A DNA stretch of 64,000 nucleotides from Massilia endophytica (lineage in GTDB: Bacteria; Pseudomonadota; Gammaproteobacteria; Burkholderiales; Burkholderiaceae_D): the NCBI RefSeq assembly GCF_021165955.1, contig NZ_CP088952.1, positions 2,232,001 to 2,296,000 of the forward strand. The letters are read 5' to 3'. Positions 32,533 through 39,963 of this stretch are shown piece by piece. The translations under genes were made by a program, and so were the position numbers. The notes under the pieces are model-generated. The model had not been told where the DNA came from. It saw only the letters and a program-made list of their open reading frames with translations, and did no database searches. Within the stretch, counting starts at the first letter, position 1. Each line of letters opens with the position of its first letter.

Positions 32533-32928
32533 CTATTTTTCGGACGCCTGTGGCAAGCCGGCTTCAGTTGCCAGCAACGCCTCAACCGCGCGCACCACTT
32601 CCGCCGCCTGCTGCGGATCATGCCGCGTGTGATAGCGCTTCTTCACGCCCAGCTGGGGGAGCAGCACATGATGCGTTGGTTCCACGCCGTGCTGCGCCAG
32701 ACAGTGGCGCACGCAGGCCAGGGCACAGCCGTCGATGGCGATAATGCTGCGGCCCGACTGCGCCAGCCGCACCAGTGGCGCGACGCCACCGCCTACACCG
32801 GCAATACAGGACATCTCCGCACTGCCCCGGCTATCCAGCTCCAATGCGGCAGCATTGGCCGTCTGCGCCGCGCTCGAACAGCCGGAACAGGAATACACCA
32901 GCGGCAGCGCCGCATCGCGATGACTCAT
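32533..32928 (-). CDS. DGC-domain putative metal-binding protein
   Basis: The 131-residue protein has clustered cysteines: 'YSCSGCSSAAQTAN', 'MSCIAGVGG' and 'AIDGCALACVRHCL', the D-G-C motif of the DGC family of putative zinc-binding proteins. The biochemical role of the family is unknown. It is cotranscribed with the hemerythrin and next to the persulfide-regulated transporter, so a role in thiol, metal or sulfur handling is possible. Confidence 0.75.
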   Translation of the reverse strand: MSHRDAALPLVYSCSGCSSAAQTANAAALELDSRGSAEMSCIAGVGGGVAPLVRLAQSGRSIIAIDGCALACVRHCLAQHGVEPTHHVLLPQLGVKKRYHTRHDPQQAAEVVRAVEALLATEAGLPQASEK

Positions 32929-33050
32929 AGGACTTCCTTGATGTTTCCCAAACGGGATCGGTCAGTCCTAGGGTAACTCTCCACGCAGGCCGCCATCCTT
33001 AACCTGCTTTAAGAAAGTTCAATTTGCGCCACTGGACGAGCCCGGGTCAA

Positions 33051-33770
33051 CTACAAGGTATTCAGGTGGTAGTGGCTGTGCGGCTGAAATATCAACGGCA
33101 CACTTTGGGAAATCCCACAATTGTCCGGCGTTGGTGCGTGCTGCAACTGTGCATAACCGAGCACGTCGAAGAATCGATTTGCATCGATGAGCTGGATGGG
33201 CATTATGCGGCTTGTACTTTGCTCCGCAGCGCGCACGGCGCCTCTACTGAAGCGGGAAGAGGAAACAAACACACCCCGGGCGAATCCACCAAGGGTGAGC
33301 GCTCCCAGAAACGCTCTGATCTGCTCGACTTCTATCGTCCTCTTTTGCCGTTTCACCTGGACGCCTATTCGCTGGCCGTGGCCCGCTTCCAGAATAACGT
33401 CGATACCTCCGTCGTTTGAGTAGGCGGTTGCGGCCGACCTATAGTCCAGATCTCGGAAGACGTCGGCAACTATCAGCTCGAAGAGCCGAGGATGCATCGC
33501 AGCTCTGCGTTCGAACTTGCGCATCAGGTATCGCCTCACTTCCTGCAGCGGAAGATCGATATCACTCAGTGAGAACTCCTCCAGTGCCGACATCGATGCA
33601 AGCGTCACAGCCCAATACTGCCACCGCGTGGCGGGCAATACCGCTCTGTCCTCGGCAATCCACCACCCGCATCGCCGGGCATATGTGAAGACAAACCTTT
33701 CGCTCAATGATCCTGCCGTCAAGGATTGCATGAGGATCACCGCGAGGGGGCCCCGGGAAGTCTGGATCAT
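33051..33770 (-). CDS. Mrr-type restriction endonuclease, catalytic part
   Basis: The frame encodes 239 residues with a C-terminal Mrr_cat domain: 'MHPRLFELIVADVFRDLDY', then D-x-QxK as 'NDGGIDVIL' and 'IGVQVKRQ', and 'EVEQIRAFLGAL'. Such enzymes cut modified or foreign DNA in the cytoplasm. The ATG at 33770 has no ribosome site, and the natural gene probably starts at 33963 in another frame; one extra base in the G5 run at 33746-33750 would account for the break. It is next to the HepT/MntA pair on the same strand. As it stands the protein may lack its N-terminal zinc-binding part. Confidence 0.7.
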   Translation of the reverse strand: MIQTSRGPLAVILMQSLTAGSLSERFVFTYARRCGWWIAEDRAVLPATRWQYWAVTLASMSALEEFSLSDIDLPLQEVRRYLMRKFERRAAMHPRLFELIVADVFRDLDYRSAATAYSNDGGIDVILEAGHGQRIGVQVKRQKRTIEVEQIRAFLGALTLGGFARGVFVSSSRFSRGAVRAAEQSTSRIMPIQLIDANRFFDVLGYAQLQHAPTPDNCGISQSVPLIFQPHSHYHLNTL

Positions 33771-33963
33771 TCACCACACTTTCATGAAATGCAGCGAATG
33801 CATCGAACTGGACGTTCCAGCAGTCGGGATCGTAGTCGTCGGTATCGCACCCGCAGTGGATGCATTGAAAGGTCTCTTCGTCCTCCGGCCTCCACCGCCA
33901 CATCGGCAGGCGGCAGTCAACGACAGCGATGCTCGACGGACAATGCTGCCTGGCAGTAACCAT
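33746..33963 (-). pseudogene. Detached N-terminal zinc-ribbon part of the Mrr-type gene
   Basis: A frame beginning at ATG 33963, with GAGG upstream, encodes 'FQCIHCGCDTDDYDPDCWN', a Cys-rich putative zinc-binding segment, then 'FHESVVNDPDFPGP'. After this the sense moves to the +1 frame, which continues 'LAVILMQSLTAG' into the nuclease. The original frame stays open to 33562 but looks like an out-of-phase translation of the nuclease. Removing one base in the G5 run restores a single protein of about 304 residues. A base error in the sequence would give the same picture. Confidence 0.55.
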
Positions 33964-33976
33964 GGGCTTTTCCTCT

Positions 33977-34336
33977 TCAGATACCCTTCACTAGACTACT
34001 CCGGAGCTGCTCGAAAAGTTGAGGGAGATCGGCATGAACGGTTTTCCACACGATCTCCAAGTCGACTTTGAAGTAGCCGTGTGCGAGAGCGTTACGCATT
34101 TGGCTGGCGGACGTCAGCGGCAGTTCCGGATGCCGCGCGGCGAATTCTGGAAAGTGCCTTTGAATGTTGTTGCTGGCCTCCCCCAGGATTTCGAAGTTAC
34201 GCAGAACTGCATCTTGCACCAGCTCGTTCTGTAGAAATGAGACCTCGTCCAACAGCTCGGTGTACCGGTTGATGCGTTCGATTGCTTGCAACATATGCAT
34301 CAAGTAGTCGACCAGACGCTGTTTGCCCTTGCTCAT
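33977..34336 (-). CDS. hepT: HepT toxin (HEPN ribonuclease)
   Basis: The 119-residue helical protein has the HEPN active-site motif R-x4-H-x-Y as RNALAHGY, plus 'NFEILGEASNNIQR'. HepT cleaves RNA and is silenced when MntA adds AMP to the Tyr of this motif. Its ATG overlaps the end of mntA by 4 bases, giving the standard antitoxin-then-toxin order. It lies just upstream of the frameshifted nuclease. Confidence 0.9.
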   Translation of the reverse strand: MSKGKQRLVDYLMHMLQAIERINRYTELLDEVSFLQNELVQDAVLRNFEILGEASNNIQRHFPEFAARHPELPLTSASQMRNALAHGYFKVDLEIVWKTVHADLPQLFEQLRSSLVKGI

Positions 34337-34623
34337 ACCTGGATAGCTTCGGCCAGCACTTCCGCACGGAACCTGTCGGGTAGCGCCCTCGGAGTCAGCA
34401 CATCAACCGGTACCCCCAGCAATTCGCATAGCTCGTGCCGAATGGCGCCGATATCGAACAGGGTGGTATCTGGGGTAGGATCAATGAGGAGATCCAGGTC
34501 GCTGTCTTCCGTGTCCAGCCCTTGAACTACTGAGCCAAAGACTCTTGCATTGTCGGCGCGGTGATTCGCGACAATCCGACGGATAGCCACACGGTGGCGT
34601 TGAAATGCGACAGATGGCTTCAT
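34333..34623 (-). CDS. mntA: MntA antitoxin (minimal nucleotidyltransferase)
   Basis: The 96-residue protein has the nucleotidyltransferase signature G-S-x10-D-x-D, seen as 'FGSVVQGLDTEDSDLDLLID', and a downstream Asp in 'VPVDVLTP'. It AMPylates and inactivates HepT. It is the first gene of the pair; a short palindrome lies 27 bases upstream. Confidence 0.9.
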   Translation of the reverse strand: MKPSVAFQRHRVAIRRIVANHRADNARVFGSVVQGLDTEDSDLDLLIDPTPDTTLFDIGAIRHELCELLGVPVDVLTPRALPDRFRAEVLAEAIQV

Positions 34624-34650
34624 GGTATGCCCTCAATCAGTTCTCAAATA

Positions 34651-34663
34651 GTACCACCTGTAC
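34651..34663. promoter_or_regulatory. Short palindrome upstream of mntA-hepT
   Basis: GTACCACCTGTAC has 4-base arms around a 5-base centre in the gap between mntA and the divergent phosphatase gene. It may be an operator for the toxin-antitoxin pair, but arms this short can arise by chance. Confidence 0.3.
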
Positions 34664-34720
34664 GGCGCGGACCAAGCGTCGAGCAGGTATCATACGGTAT
34701 CGTTCAGTTACCAAAATCAC

Positions 34721-35287
34721 ATGTCATTCGATACCTTGAGCAAACTCTATTTCCGCAGCGCGGTCCTGGTTGCAATAGTACTAGCGGTAGGTATCCTTGC
34801 AGCGAACGCGCGTGCTGACGCGCCATCTATTCAAGCCCCCAATGTCGTCGCGATCTCGCTCAGCATCGTGACCTCCGGGCAGCCGACGGCGGAAGCGCTG
34901 GCGCAGTTGTCGGAACAGGGATTCAAGGCCGTCATCTATCTCGCTCCGCCAACCGTCGGCGACGCCATCCCGAACGAAAGGGAGATCGTTGAGCGGCAGG
35001 GAATGGAGTTCCTCAATATTCCCATCCCCTTCGGCCAGCCCACCGACGCGGACTTCGAGCAGTTTGCGGCGGCGATGAAGAGGTTCGGCGGCGGCAAGGT
35101 CCTCGTGCACTGCCAGGTCAACATGCGTGCGTCGACCATGACCTTCCTGTACCGCACGGTGGTGCTGCGCGAAGCGCCCGAGAAGGCATATGAGGCGGTT
35201 GCGCGCGTCTGGTCGCCAAAGGGGCCATGGAAGCAGCTCGTTGTGTCCCAGCTGCGCAAGGCGAAAATTCCCTTCGAGCCCTACTGA
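34721..35287 (+). CDS. Exported protein tyrosine phosphatase-like protein (DUF442-type)
   Basis: The 188-residue protein has a signal peptide or anchor (about 13-33) and a phosphatase-fold domain: 'IVTSGQPTAEALAQLSEQGFKAVI', then 'VLVHCQVNMRAS'. The P-loop has Cys-x4-Arg, as in DUF442/beta-lactamase-hydrolase-like phosphatases (HCxxGxR). The usual Gly is Asn here, so activity is uncertain. No ribosome site precedes the ATG. It ends 6 bases from the convergent lysR-type gene. Confidence 0.7.
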   Translation: MSFDTLSKLYFRSAVLVAIVLAVGILAANARADAPSIQAPNVVAISLSIVTSGQPTAEALAQLSEQGFKAVIYLAPPTVGDAIPNEREIVERQGMEFLNIPIPFGQPTDADFEQFAAAMKRFGGGKVLVHCQVNMRASTMTFLYRTVVLREAPEKAYEAVARVWSPKGPWKQLVVSQLRKAKIPFEPY

Positions 35288-35293
35288 CTGCGC

Positions 35294-36196
35294 TCACCGG
35301 GCCGTCAGTGCGGCCTTTGCGAGCTCGATAAACGGCTGCATGATCGGCGATGGATTGCGGCTGCTGTAGGCCAGCACTATGCCCATGGTCAGCTTTGTTC
35401 CTTCCACCATCTTTCGGAACACGACACCCTGGCGCCGAACGGACGCCAGCGACGCGGGAATGAGCGCAATGCCCCTGCCATCCGCCACCTCCGCCAAAAG
35501 GATATGGTGATCAGGCGGTTCGGGAATCAGTTTGGCTTCGAATCCGATCTCTTCGAAGTAGCGCTTGCAGTGGTCGTAGAAGCCGGGATTCAGGCGGCGC
35601 TCGAACCAAAACACTGACTCGCCATCAAGATCCCGGAACGACAGCCTGCGCTTCCTCGCCAGAACGTGGCCCTCCGGCAGCGCCACGACGAAAGGCTCCT
35701 CGCGTATAGGCTCAACGACCAGGCCTTCCGCCCTTGTGTGCAAACCGATCAATGCTGCGTCGATGACCCCGTTCTTCAGGTCCCGGACCAGGCTGACCGA
35801 GTGCTTGCCCGATTCCTGCAGGCGCCAGCCGGGGAAGCGCTCCGAAAACTTGCGTGGCAGCTCACGGAACAGGCCGCGGTCGAATACCGTGGTGTATCCC
35901 AGCTTGAACTGCTCATGCCCTTTGCCGGCCGCCGCCTTTGCCACCGCGATTGCCTTGCTGGCCTGGGCCAGGGTCTTCCTGGCCTCCGGCAGGAACGCGG
36001 CGCCTGCCTCTGTCAGCGCAACACCGCTCTTGCTCCTCACGAAAAGCTGCACGCCCAGCTGGTCCTCCAGCTGCATGATCTGGCGGCTCAGCGGCGGCTG
36101 TGAAATGTGCAGGCGCTCCGCGGCGCGGCCGAAGTTCAGGTCTTCGGCCACCGCCAGGAAATAGCGCAGATGTCGCAGATCGATGTGGCTGTCCAT
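35294..36196 (-). CDS. LysR-family transcriptional regulator
   Basis: The 300-residue protein has the LysR helix-turn-helix ('LRYFLAVAEDLNFGRAAERL', 'SQPPLSRQIMQLEDQLG') and a periplasmic-binding-like effector domain. It is divergent from the carboxymuconolactone-decarboxylase-like gene, and a palindrome overlaps its own start codon, so it probably controls both. Effector unknown. Confidence 0.92.
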   Translation of the reverse strand: MDSHIDLRHLRYFLAVAEDLNFGRAAERLHISQPPLSRQIMQLEDQLGVQLFVRSKSGVALTEAGAAFLPEARKTLAQASKAIAVAKAAAGKGHEQFKLGYTTVFDRGLFRELPRKFSERFPGWRLQESGKHSVSLVRDLKNGVIDAALIGLHTRAEGLVVEPIREEPFVVALPEGHVLARKRRLSFRDLDGESVFWFERRLNPGFYDHCKRYFEEIGFEAKLIPEPPDHHILLAEVADGRGIALIPASLASVRRQGVVFRKMVEGTKLTMGIVLAYSSRNPSPIMQPFIELAKAALTAR

Positions 36197-36209
36197 ACCG
36201 AAAAGGTAT
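36195..36209. promoter_or_regulatory. LysR box between the LysR gene and CMD gene
   Basis: ATACC-gaaaa-GGTAT is a 15-base palindrome that fits the LysR T-N11-A pattern. It overlaps the LysR start codon; a further GGTAT occurs at 36219-36223. It would allow autoregulation and control of the divergent gene. Confidence 0.5.
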
Positions 36210-36287
36210 CACAAAAACGGTATTGGCGGCTTTGGCCGGCACGGCGCAAAGTACGGCCTGTCCACCCACGTCTTGAAAGGAAACGAC

Positions 36288-36677
36288 ATGAACGAGCGAT
36301 ATGAGCGCGGCATCGGAATGCTGAACCAGATCACCGGGCGCTCCGGCGAATCGGTAGTCAAGGCCCTTGCCGACTATGCGCCCGCGCTGGCCTGCATGGT
36401 TGTAGAGTTCCCATACGGCGATGTGTTCTCACGGCCGCAGCTCTCGCTGAAGCAGAGAGAGCTCTCCACCGTCGCCGTTCTCGCCGCCGCGGGCAACGCG
36501 CGGGACCAGCTGAAGGTGCATATTCACGGCGCATTCAACGTCGGCCTGACGCGCGAAGAGATCATGGAGACCATCATTCATACCGCCGTGTTTGCGGGCT
36601 TCCCGGCCGCCATCAATGGCATCTTCGCGATGAAGGAAGTGGAGGAAGAACGTACGGAACCCACACTCCGCGCTTAG
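36288..36677 (+). CDS. Carboxymuconolactone decarboxylase-family protein
   Basis: The 129-residue protein has the CMD fold: 'FPYGDVFSRPQLSLKQREL', then 'VHIHGAFNVGLTREEIMETI'. It lacks the CxxC of AhpD peroxidases, so it is more like the decarboxylase-type or 4-carboxymuconolactone family; the substrate is unknown. AAAGGAAA lies before the ATG at 36288. It is probably regulated by the divergent LysR protein and overlaps the end of the convergent acetyltransferase by 4 bases. Confidence 0.85.
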   Translation: MNERYERGIGMLNQITGRSGESVVKALADYAPALACMVVEFPYGDVFSRPQLSLKQRELSTVAVLAAAGNARDQLKVHIHGAFNVGLTREEIMETIIHTAVFAGFPAAINGIFAMKEVEEERTEPTLRA

Positions 36678-37159
36678 CGGAGCGCCAGGGTGTAGAGCGC
36701 GTAGGGTACGCCGTGGATATCCGGTACGTCGGAGCGCCATTGGAAGCCCATGCGCAGGTACATCGGCAGCGCCACGTTCATGATCTGGCTGGTGTGCAAG
36801 GCGATCTCGTTTGCGCCGTCGCGCCGCGCCCGTGCAATGCATTCCTGGGCAAGCAGTCTGCCAATACCATGGCCTCGCGCCGCCGGGTCGACCACAAGCA
36901 TGCGCATGATGGGCCATTCGGGCCGGAAGATGGCGGCCTTCGGCTTGTGGGGTCCGATATATCCCACGGCGCCGGCCAGCACGCCATGCAGCTCGGCGAC
37001 AATGAGTTCGGCCTGCCCGGCAAGGGCCGACATGCCCTCCAGCCGCGAGCGGAACACGGGCCAGTCGGTGTACCTGTCCTGATACTGAGCGAATGCGCGG
37101 ACGGCCAGCCCGTTCACCGCCTCGGCATCGCCAGCATGAAACTCCCGCAATTCGACCAT
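36674..37159 (-). CDS. GNAT-family N-acetyltransferase
   Basis: The 161-residue protein has the GNAT core: 'MRMLVVDPAARGHGIGRLLAQ' contains the acetyl-CoA loop R-G-H-G-I-G, followed by 'LHTSQIMNVALPMYLRMGF'. Substrate unknown. It lies 5 bases after the 2H phosphoesterase gene and is probably cotranscribed. Confidence 0.88.
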   Translation of the reverse strand: MVELREFHAGDAEAVNGLAVRAFAQYQDRYTDWPVFRSRLEGMSALAGQAELIVAELHGVLAGAVGYIGPHKPKAAIFRPEWPIMRMLVVDPAARGHGIGRLLAQECIARARRDGANEIALHTSQIMNVALPMYLRMGFQWRSDVPDIHGVPYALYTLALR

Positions 37160-37164
37160 TGCGA

Positions 37165-37761
37165 TCAGCCCTCGAGCGTCCAGCTGCGTACCACGTCGTG
37201 GCGCGTGAGCCCTACGTGGCTTTTGACGAGCGTGAGTTCCGCGACCTTGAACACCACAGGCTCGATCGCGACGGGGCCGATGCTGTTGCGTGTGTCGTAG
37301 CCCAGCGTCATGTGCGGCTCGTAGCTCGATTTCAATTTGAAGCCCCGATCCGCCATCGCGCAGCCCAAGGTGGTGCGCAGATGGCGCACGCCGTTCATAC
37401 CTTGCGCTCCTTTGGCGCCCGCGAGAACAATGGCGCCGCCGGAAAATGTCATCGCGGCGTCAAGATGCACTTCGATTGCTGGCAGGCGAACGCTGTCGGC
37501 GGCCAGGCACGCCTCCTCCACCATGGATGCGTCGACCGCATCGAGGGAGATATGCAGCCGCTCCGGTGCGATCCGCTTGCCTGTGACTCCGTGGGCCGAG
37601 AGCAGCCGCGCGGAGAACACATCGATACGCATTGCGTCAGCCGCGCCGGGACGCAGGGCAAAGAACCAGCTGTACGGCTCCAAGGCCGCAGGCTTGCGGG
37701 AAGGCTGGGGCGTGCGGGGCTTGGGCTGGGGCGCGCCTCCGAAAAGGTCCTGCTGTGGCAT
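37165..37761 (-). CDS. 2'-5' RNA ligase/2H phosphoesterase family protein
   Basis: The 198-residue protein has two H-x-S/T-x motifs, 'HISLD' and 'HMTLGYD', the catalytic pair of the 2H superfamily (LigT/ThpR), which acts on 2',3'-cyclic or 2'-5' phosphodiesters in RNA. The N-terminus has a Pro-rich tail 'GGAPQPKPRTPQPSRKP'. The start chosen is the ATG at 37761 with AGGA 8 bases upstream; the ATG at 37767 is too close to it. It is divergent from the M23 peptidase gene. Confidence 0.82.
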   Translation of the reverse strand: MPQQDLFGGAPQPKPRTPQPSRKPAALEPYSWFFALRPGAADAMRIDVFSARLLSAHGVTGKRIAPERLHISLDAVDASMVEEACLAADSVRLPAIEVHLDAAMTFSGGAIVLAGAKGAQGMNGVRHLRTTLGCAMADRGFKLKSSYEPHMTLGYDTRNSIGPVAIEPVVFKVAELTLVKSHVGLTRHDVVRSWTLEG

Positions 37762-37914
37762 GGCCATTTCCTGTCGAAAGCTCGACACTATACGCCATAA
37801 GGGGCGCCTTTTTGTCAGCCTGGTCCGCGATTTGTGCGGCTCGTCGGATCGCCCGGACAAATTGCACACGCCGGGGATACAGTCGCGGCACCACAATCAC
37901 AATCAGGGAGAATC

Positions 37915-38994
37915 ATGAAGCACACCATCGCATGGGCGCTCGCTCTGCTATCGGCTGCCGCCATCGCCGGTCCGGTCGAAGTGAAGGTCCTGCCTTCCCA
38001 GCCTCTTATCGAACAGGGCAAACATCAGCAGCTCCTGAACATCGACTTCCTCATCAACAACGGCAGCGCCGGAAAGGTCACCCTGAGCGAGGTGGAGGTT
38101 TCGGTGCTCGGAGAACAGGACAAGCTGCTGGCCCAGTACCGGGTAGGCACGAACGGCATGAGCGTGGCCGTCATCCCGAATCGGGAGATCGAGGCTGGCA
38201 AGAGCGAACTTGTTTTCAACCCACTGTATGCCTATCCACAGGAGCTCGACCTCTCCACGCTGCGCTTCACCTTTCACTTCGCTGCTGGCAGTGAAACCAG
38301 GTACGAAGCGGAGACCATCGTCAAGCCACAGCGATTCACGCCCAAGGCGAAACTGAAGCTGCCGGTTGCAGGACCTGTTCTGGTACACGACGGACACGAC
38401 TTCTACGGCCACCACCGCCGCCTGCCGCTGCTGGACCCGATGGCCATTGCCCTCAACTTCAAGCGCAACTTCATGCGCTACAGCTATGACTTCGTCGTCA
38501 CGGACGACCAGGGCCGCATGTACAAGGGAGACGGCAGCCGCAACGAAGACTGGTACGGCTGGGGAGCGCCGGTCTCCGCGCCCGCGGCGGGCAAGGTTCT
38601 GCGCGCCGTATCCCACATTCCGGACAACGGCAACGGAAAGCCGCCTTCCTTCACGCGCGAACAGTTCATTGCCGATCCCTCCCTCATGTGGGGCAATCAC
38701 GTCGAGATCGACCATGGAAACGGCGAAATCAGCCTGCTGGCCCACCTTAAGCAGGGCAGCGTCAGTGTGAAGGCCGGCGACACGGTGAAGGCTGGCGCGC
38801 AGGTCGGACAAATGGGCTTTTCCGGCGATGCCTTCCTCGTGCACCTGCACTACGATCTTAAAAACGGACCAGGATTCGATGCGGACGCCCTGCCCGCGCC
38901 CTTCTCCGGCTTCGAGCGACTCACCGGCAAGCAGTGGTTGAAGATCGGCCAAGGGCATGTGGACAGCGGCGACATCGTGCGCCGACGCGATTGA
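37915..38994 (+). CDS. Exported M23-family peptidase
   Basis: The 359-residue protein has a signal peptide (MKHTIAWALALLSAAAIA), an N-terminal beta domain, and a C-terminal LytM/M23 domain with 'GWGAPVSAPAAGKVL', 'WGNHVEIDHGNGEISLLAHL' and the zinc motif H-x-H in 'VHLHYDL'. M23 enzymes cut peptidoglycan cross-links or act as cell-division activators; some only bind. The long insert between the conserved blocks is unusual. GGGAG lies 5 bases before the ATG. Confidence 0.8.
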   Translation: MKHTIAWALALLSAAAIAGPVEVKVLPSQPLIEQGKHQQLLNIDFLINNGSAGKVTLSEVEVSVLGEQDKLLAQYRVGTNGMSVAVIPNREIEAGKSELVFNPLYAYPQELDLSTLRFTFHFAAGSETRYEAETIVKPQRFTPKAKLKLPVAGPVLVHDGHDFYGHHRRLPLLDPMAIALNFKRNFMRYSYDFVVTDDQGRMYKGDGSRNEDWYGWGAPVSAPAAGKVLRAVSHIPDNGNGKPPSFTREQFIADPSLMWGNHVEIDHGNGEISLLAHLKQGSVSVKAGDTVKAGAQVGQMGFSGDAFLVHLHYDLKNGPGFDADALPAPFSGFERLTGKQWLKIGQGHVDSGDIVRRRD

Positions 38995-39001
38995 ACGCGG
39001 A

Positions 39002-39030
39002 TTGACAAGGTAGGACGACCGTCCTAGACT
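39002..39030 (+). promoter_or_regulatory. tetR promoter with operator between -35 and -10
   Basis: A perfect TTGACA (39002-39007) is 17 bases from TAGACT (39025-39030). Between them lies the palindrome TAGGACG-AC-CGTCCTA (39011-39026, 7-base perfect arms), a typical TetR-family operator. Binding would block the polymerase, so the tetR-yciI-tag operon is probably autoregulated. Confidence 0.7.
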
Positions 39031-39059
39031 ATCCAGGACGATTGACCTATCGAGTTGAA

Positions 39060-39647
39060 ATGTCCGATCACACCACCACGCGGGACCGCATTGTCGCCGC
39101 CGCCGACGAACTGTTTTACCAGCGCGGCTTCGAGAACACTTCCTTCGCCGACATCGCGAAGGAAGTCGAGCTCTCGCGGGGGAATTTCTACTATCACTTC
39201 AAAACCAAGGACGAGATCCTGGCTGCCGTCATCGCGCGCCGCAAGGCGGGAACGCAGGCCATGCTCGATGCCTGGACAGCCAGCGCACCCACGGCCATCG
39301 AGCGGCTGCGCCGCTTCGCGGAGATGCTGATCCAGAACCGGAAGAGCATCCAGCGCTACGGCTGCCCGGTGGGAACCCTGTGCAGCGAACTGGCAAAGAC
39401 CGGCCATCCCGCACAGGAAGACGCAGGAATGATCTTCGGCCAGTTCCGAAGCTGGCTGCGCGCGCAATTCGAGGGACTCGGCCACCGCGGCGAGGCGGAT
39501 GCCCTCGCCATGCACCTGCTCTCGCGCAGCCAAGGTATCGCCACGCTGGCCCATACCTTCCACGACGAGGCCTTCATCCATCACGAAGTCAATGAAATCG
39601 GGCGCTGGCTGCTATCGCTGCAGCAGCCCGCTGGCAAATCCCGTTGA
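39060..39647 (+). CDS. TetR-family transcriptional regulator
   Basis: The 195-residue protein has the TetR helix-turn-helix ('RIVAAADELFYQRGFENTSF', 'VELSRGNFYYHFKTKDEIL'). The C-terminal domain has Cys residues in 'YGCPVGTLCSEL', as in NemR/AcuR-type electrophile sensors. It starts at the ATG 39060 just after the promoter-operator and heads an operon with a YciI-like gene and tag. Confidence 0.88.
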   Translation: MSDHTTTRDRIVAAADELFYQRGFENTSFADIAKEVELSRGNFYYHFKTKDEILAAVIARRKAGTQAMLDAWTASAPTAIERLRRFAEMLIQNRKSIQRYGCPVGTLCSELAKTGHPAQEDAGMIFGQFRSWLRAQFEGLGHRGEADALAMHLLSRSQGIATLAHTFHDEAFIHHEVNEIGRWLLSLQQPAGKSR

Positions 39648-39660
39648 ACAAGGAGAGCAC

Positions 39661-39963
39661 ATGCATATCATCTTTCTGAGATTCGGTCCCAACCGCGCCC
39701 AGGCCAGCCAATGGATGGCCGGGCATATGCAGTGGATACAGCAAGGCCTGGACGACGGCAGCTTCCTGATGGCAGGTTCGCTGGACTCGTCGCAAGGCGG
39801 CCTTGTGCTGGCGCGGGGCCTGGATACGGAGGAGATTCGGCGCCGGGTCGCCCTCGACCCGTTCGTGATCCATGGCGTGGTGCAGGCGGAAGTGCACCGC
39901 GTCACACCTTCGCGCCTGTCCACCGGGATGGCCGCGCTGCTGGAACCGCAGGCCGTTCAATGA
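39661..39963 (+). CDS. YciI-like protein
   Basis: The 100-residue ferredoxin-like alpha/beta protein resembles the YciI family: 'FLRFGPNRAQASQWMAGHMQ', then 'ARGLDTEEIRRRVALDPFV'. The typical His (GHMQ) is present. Biochemical role unknown. GGAGAGC lies 3 bases before the ATG; it is coupled to tag by a 4-base overlap. Confidence 0.78.
   Translation: MHIIFLRFGPNRAQASQWMAGHMQWIQQGLDDGSFLMAGSLDSSQGGLVLARGLDTEEIRRRVALDPFVIHGVVQAEVHRVTPSRLSTGMAALLEPQAVQ

Noticed and set aside
37796..37816. GC-rich stem followed by TTTTT before the M23 gene
   Set aside because: The stem is too short to support a terminator, and no gene on the plus strand ends just before it.
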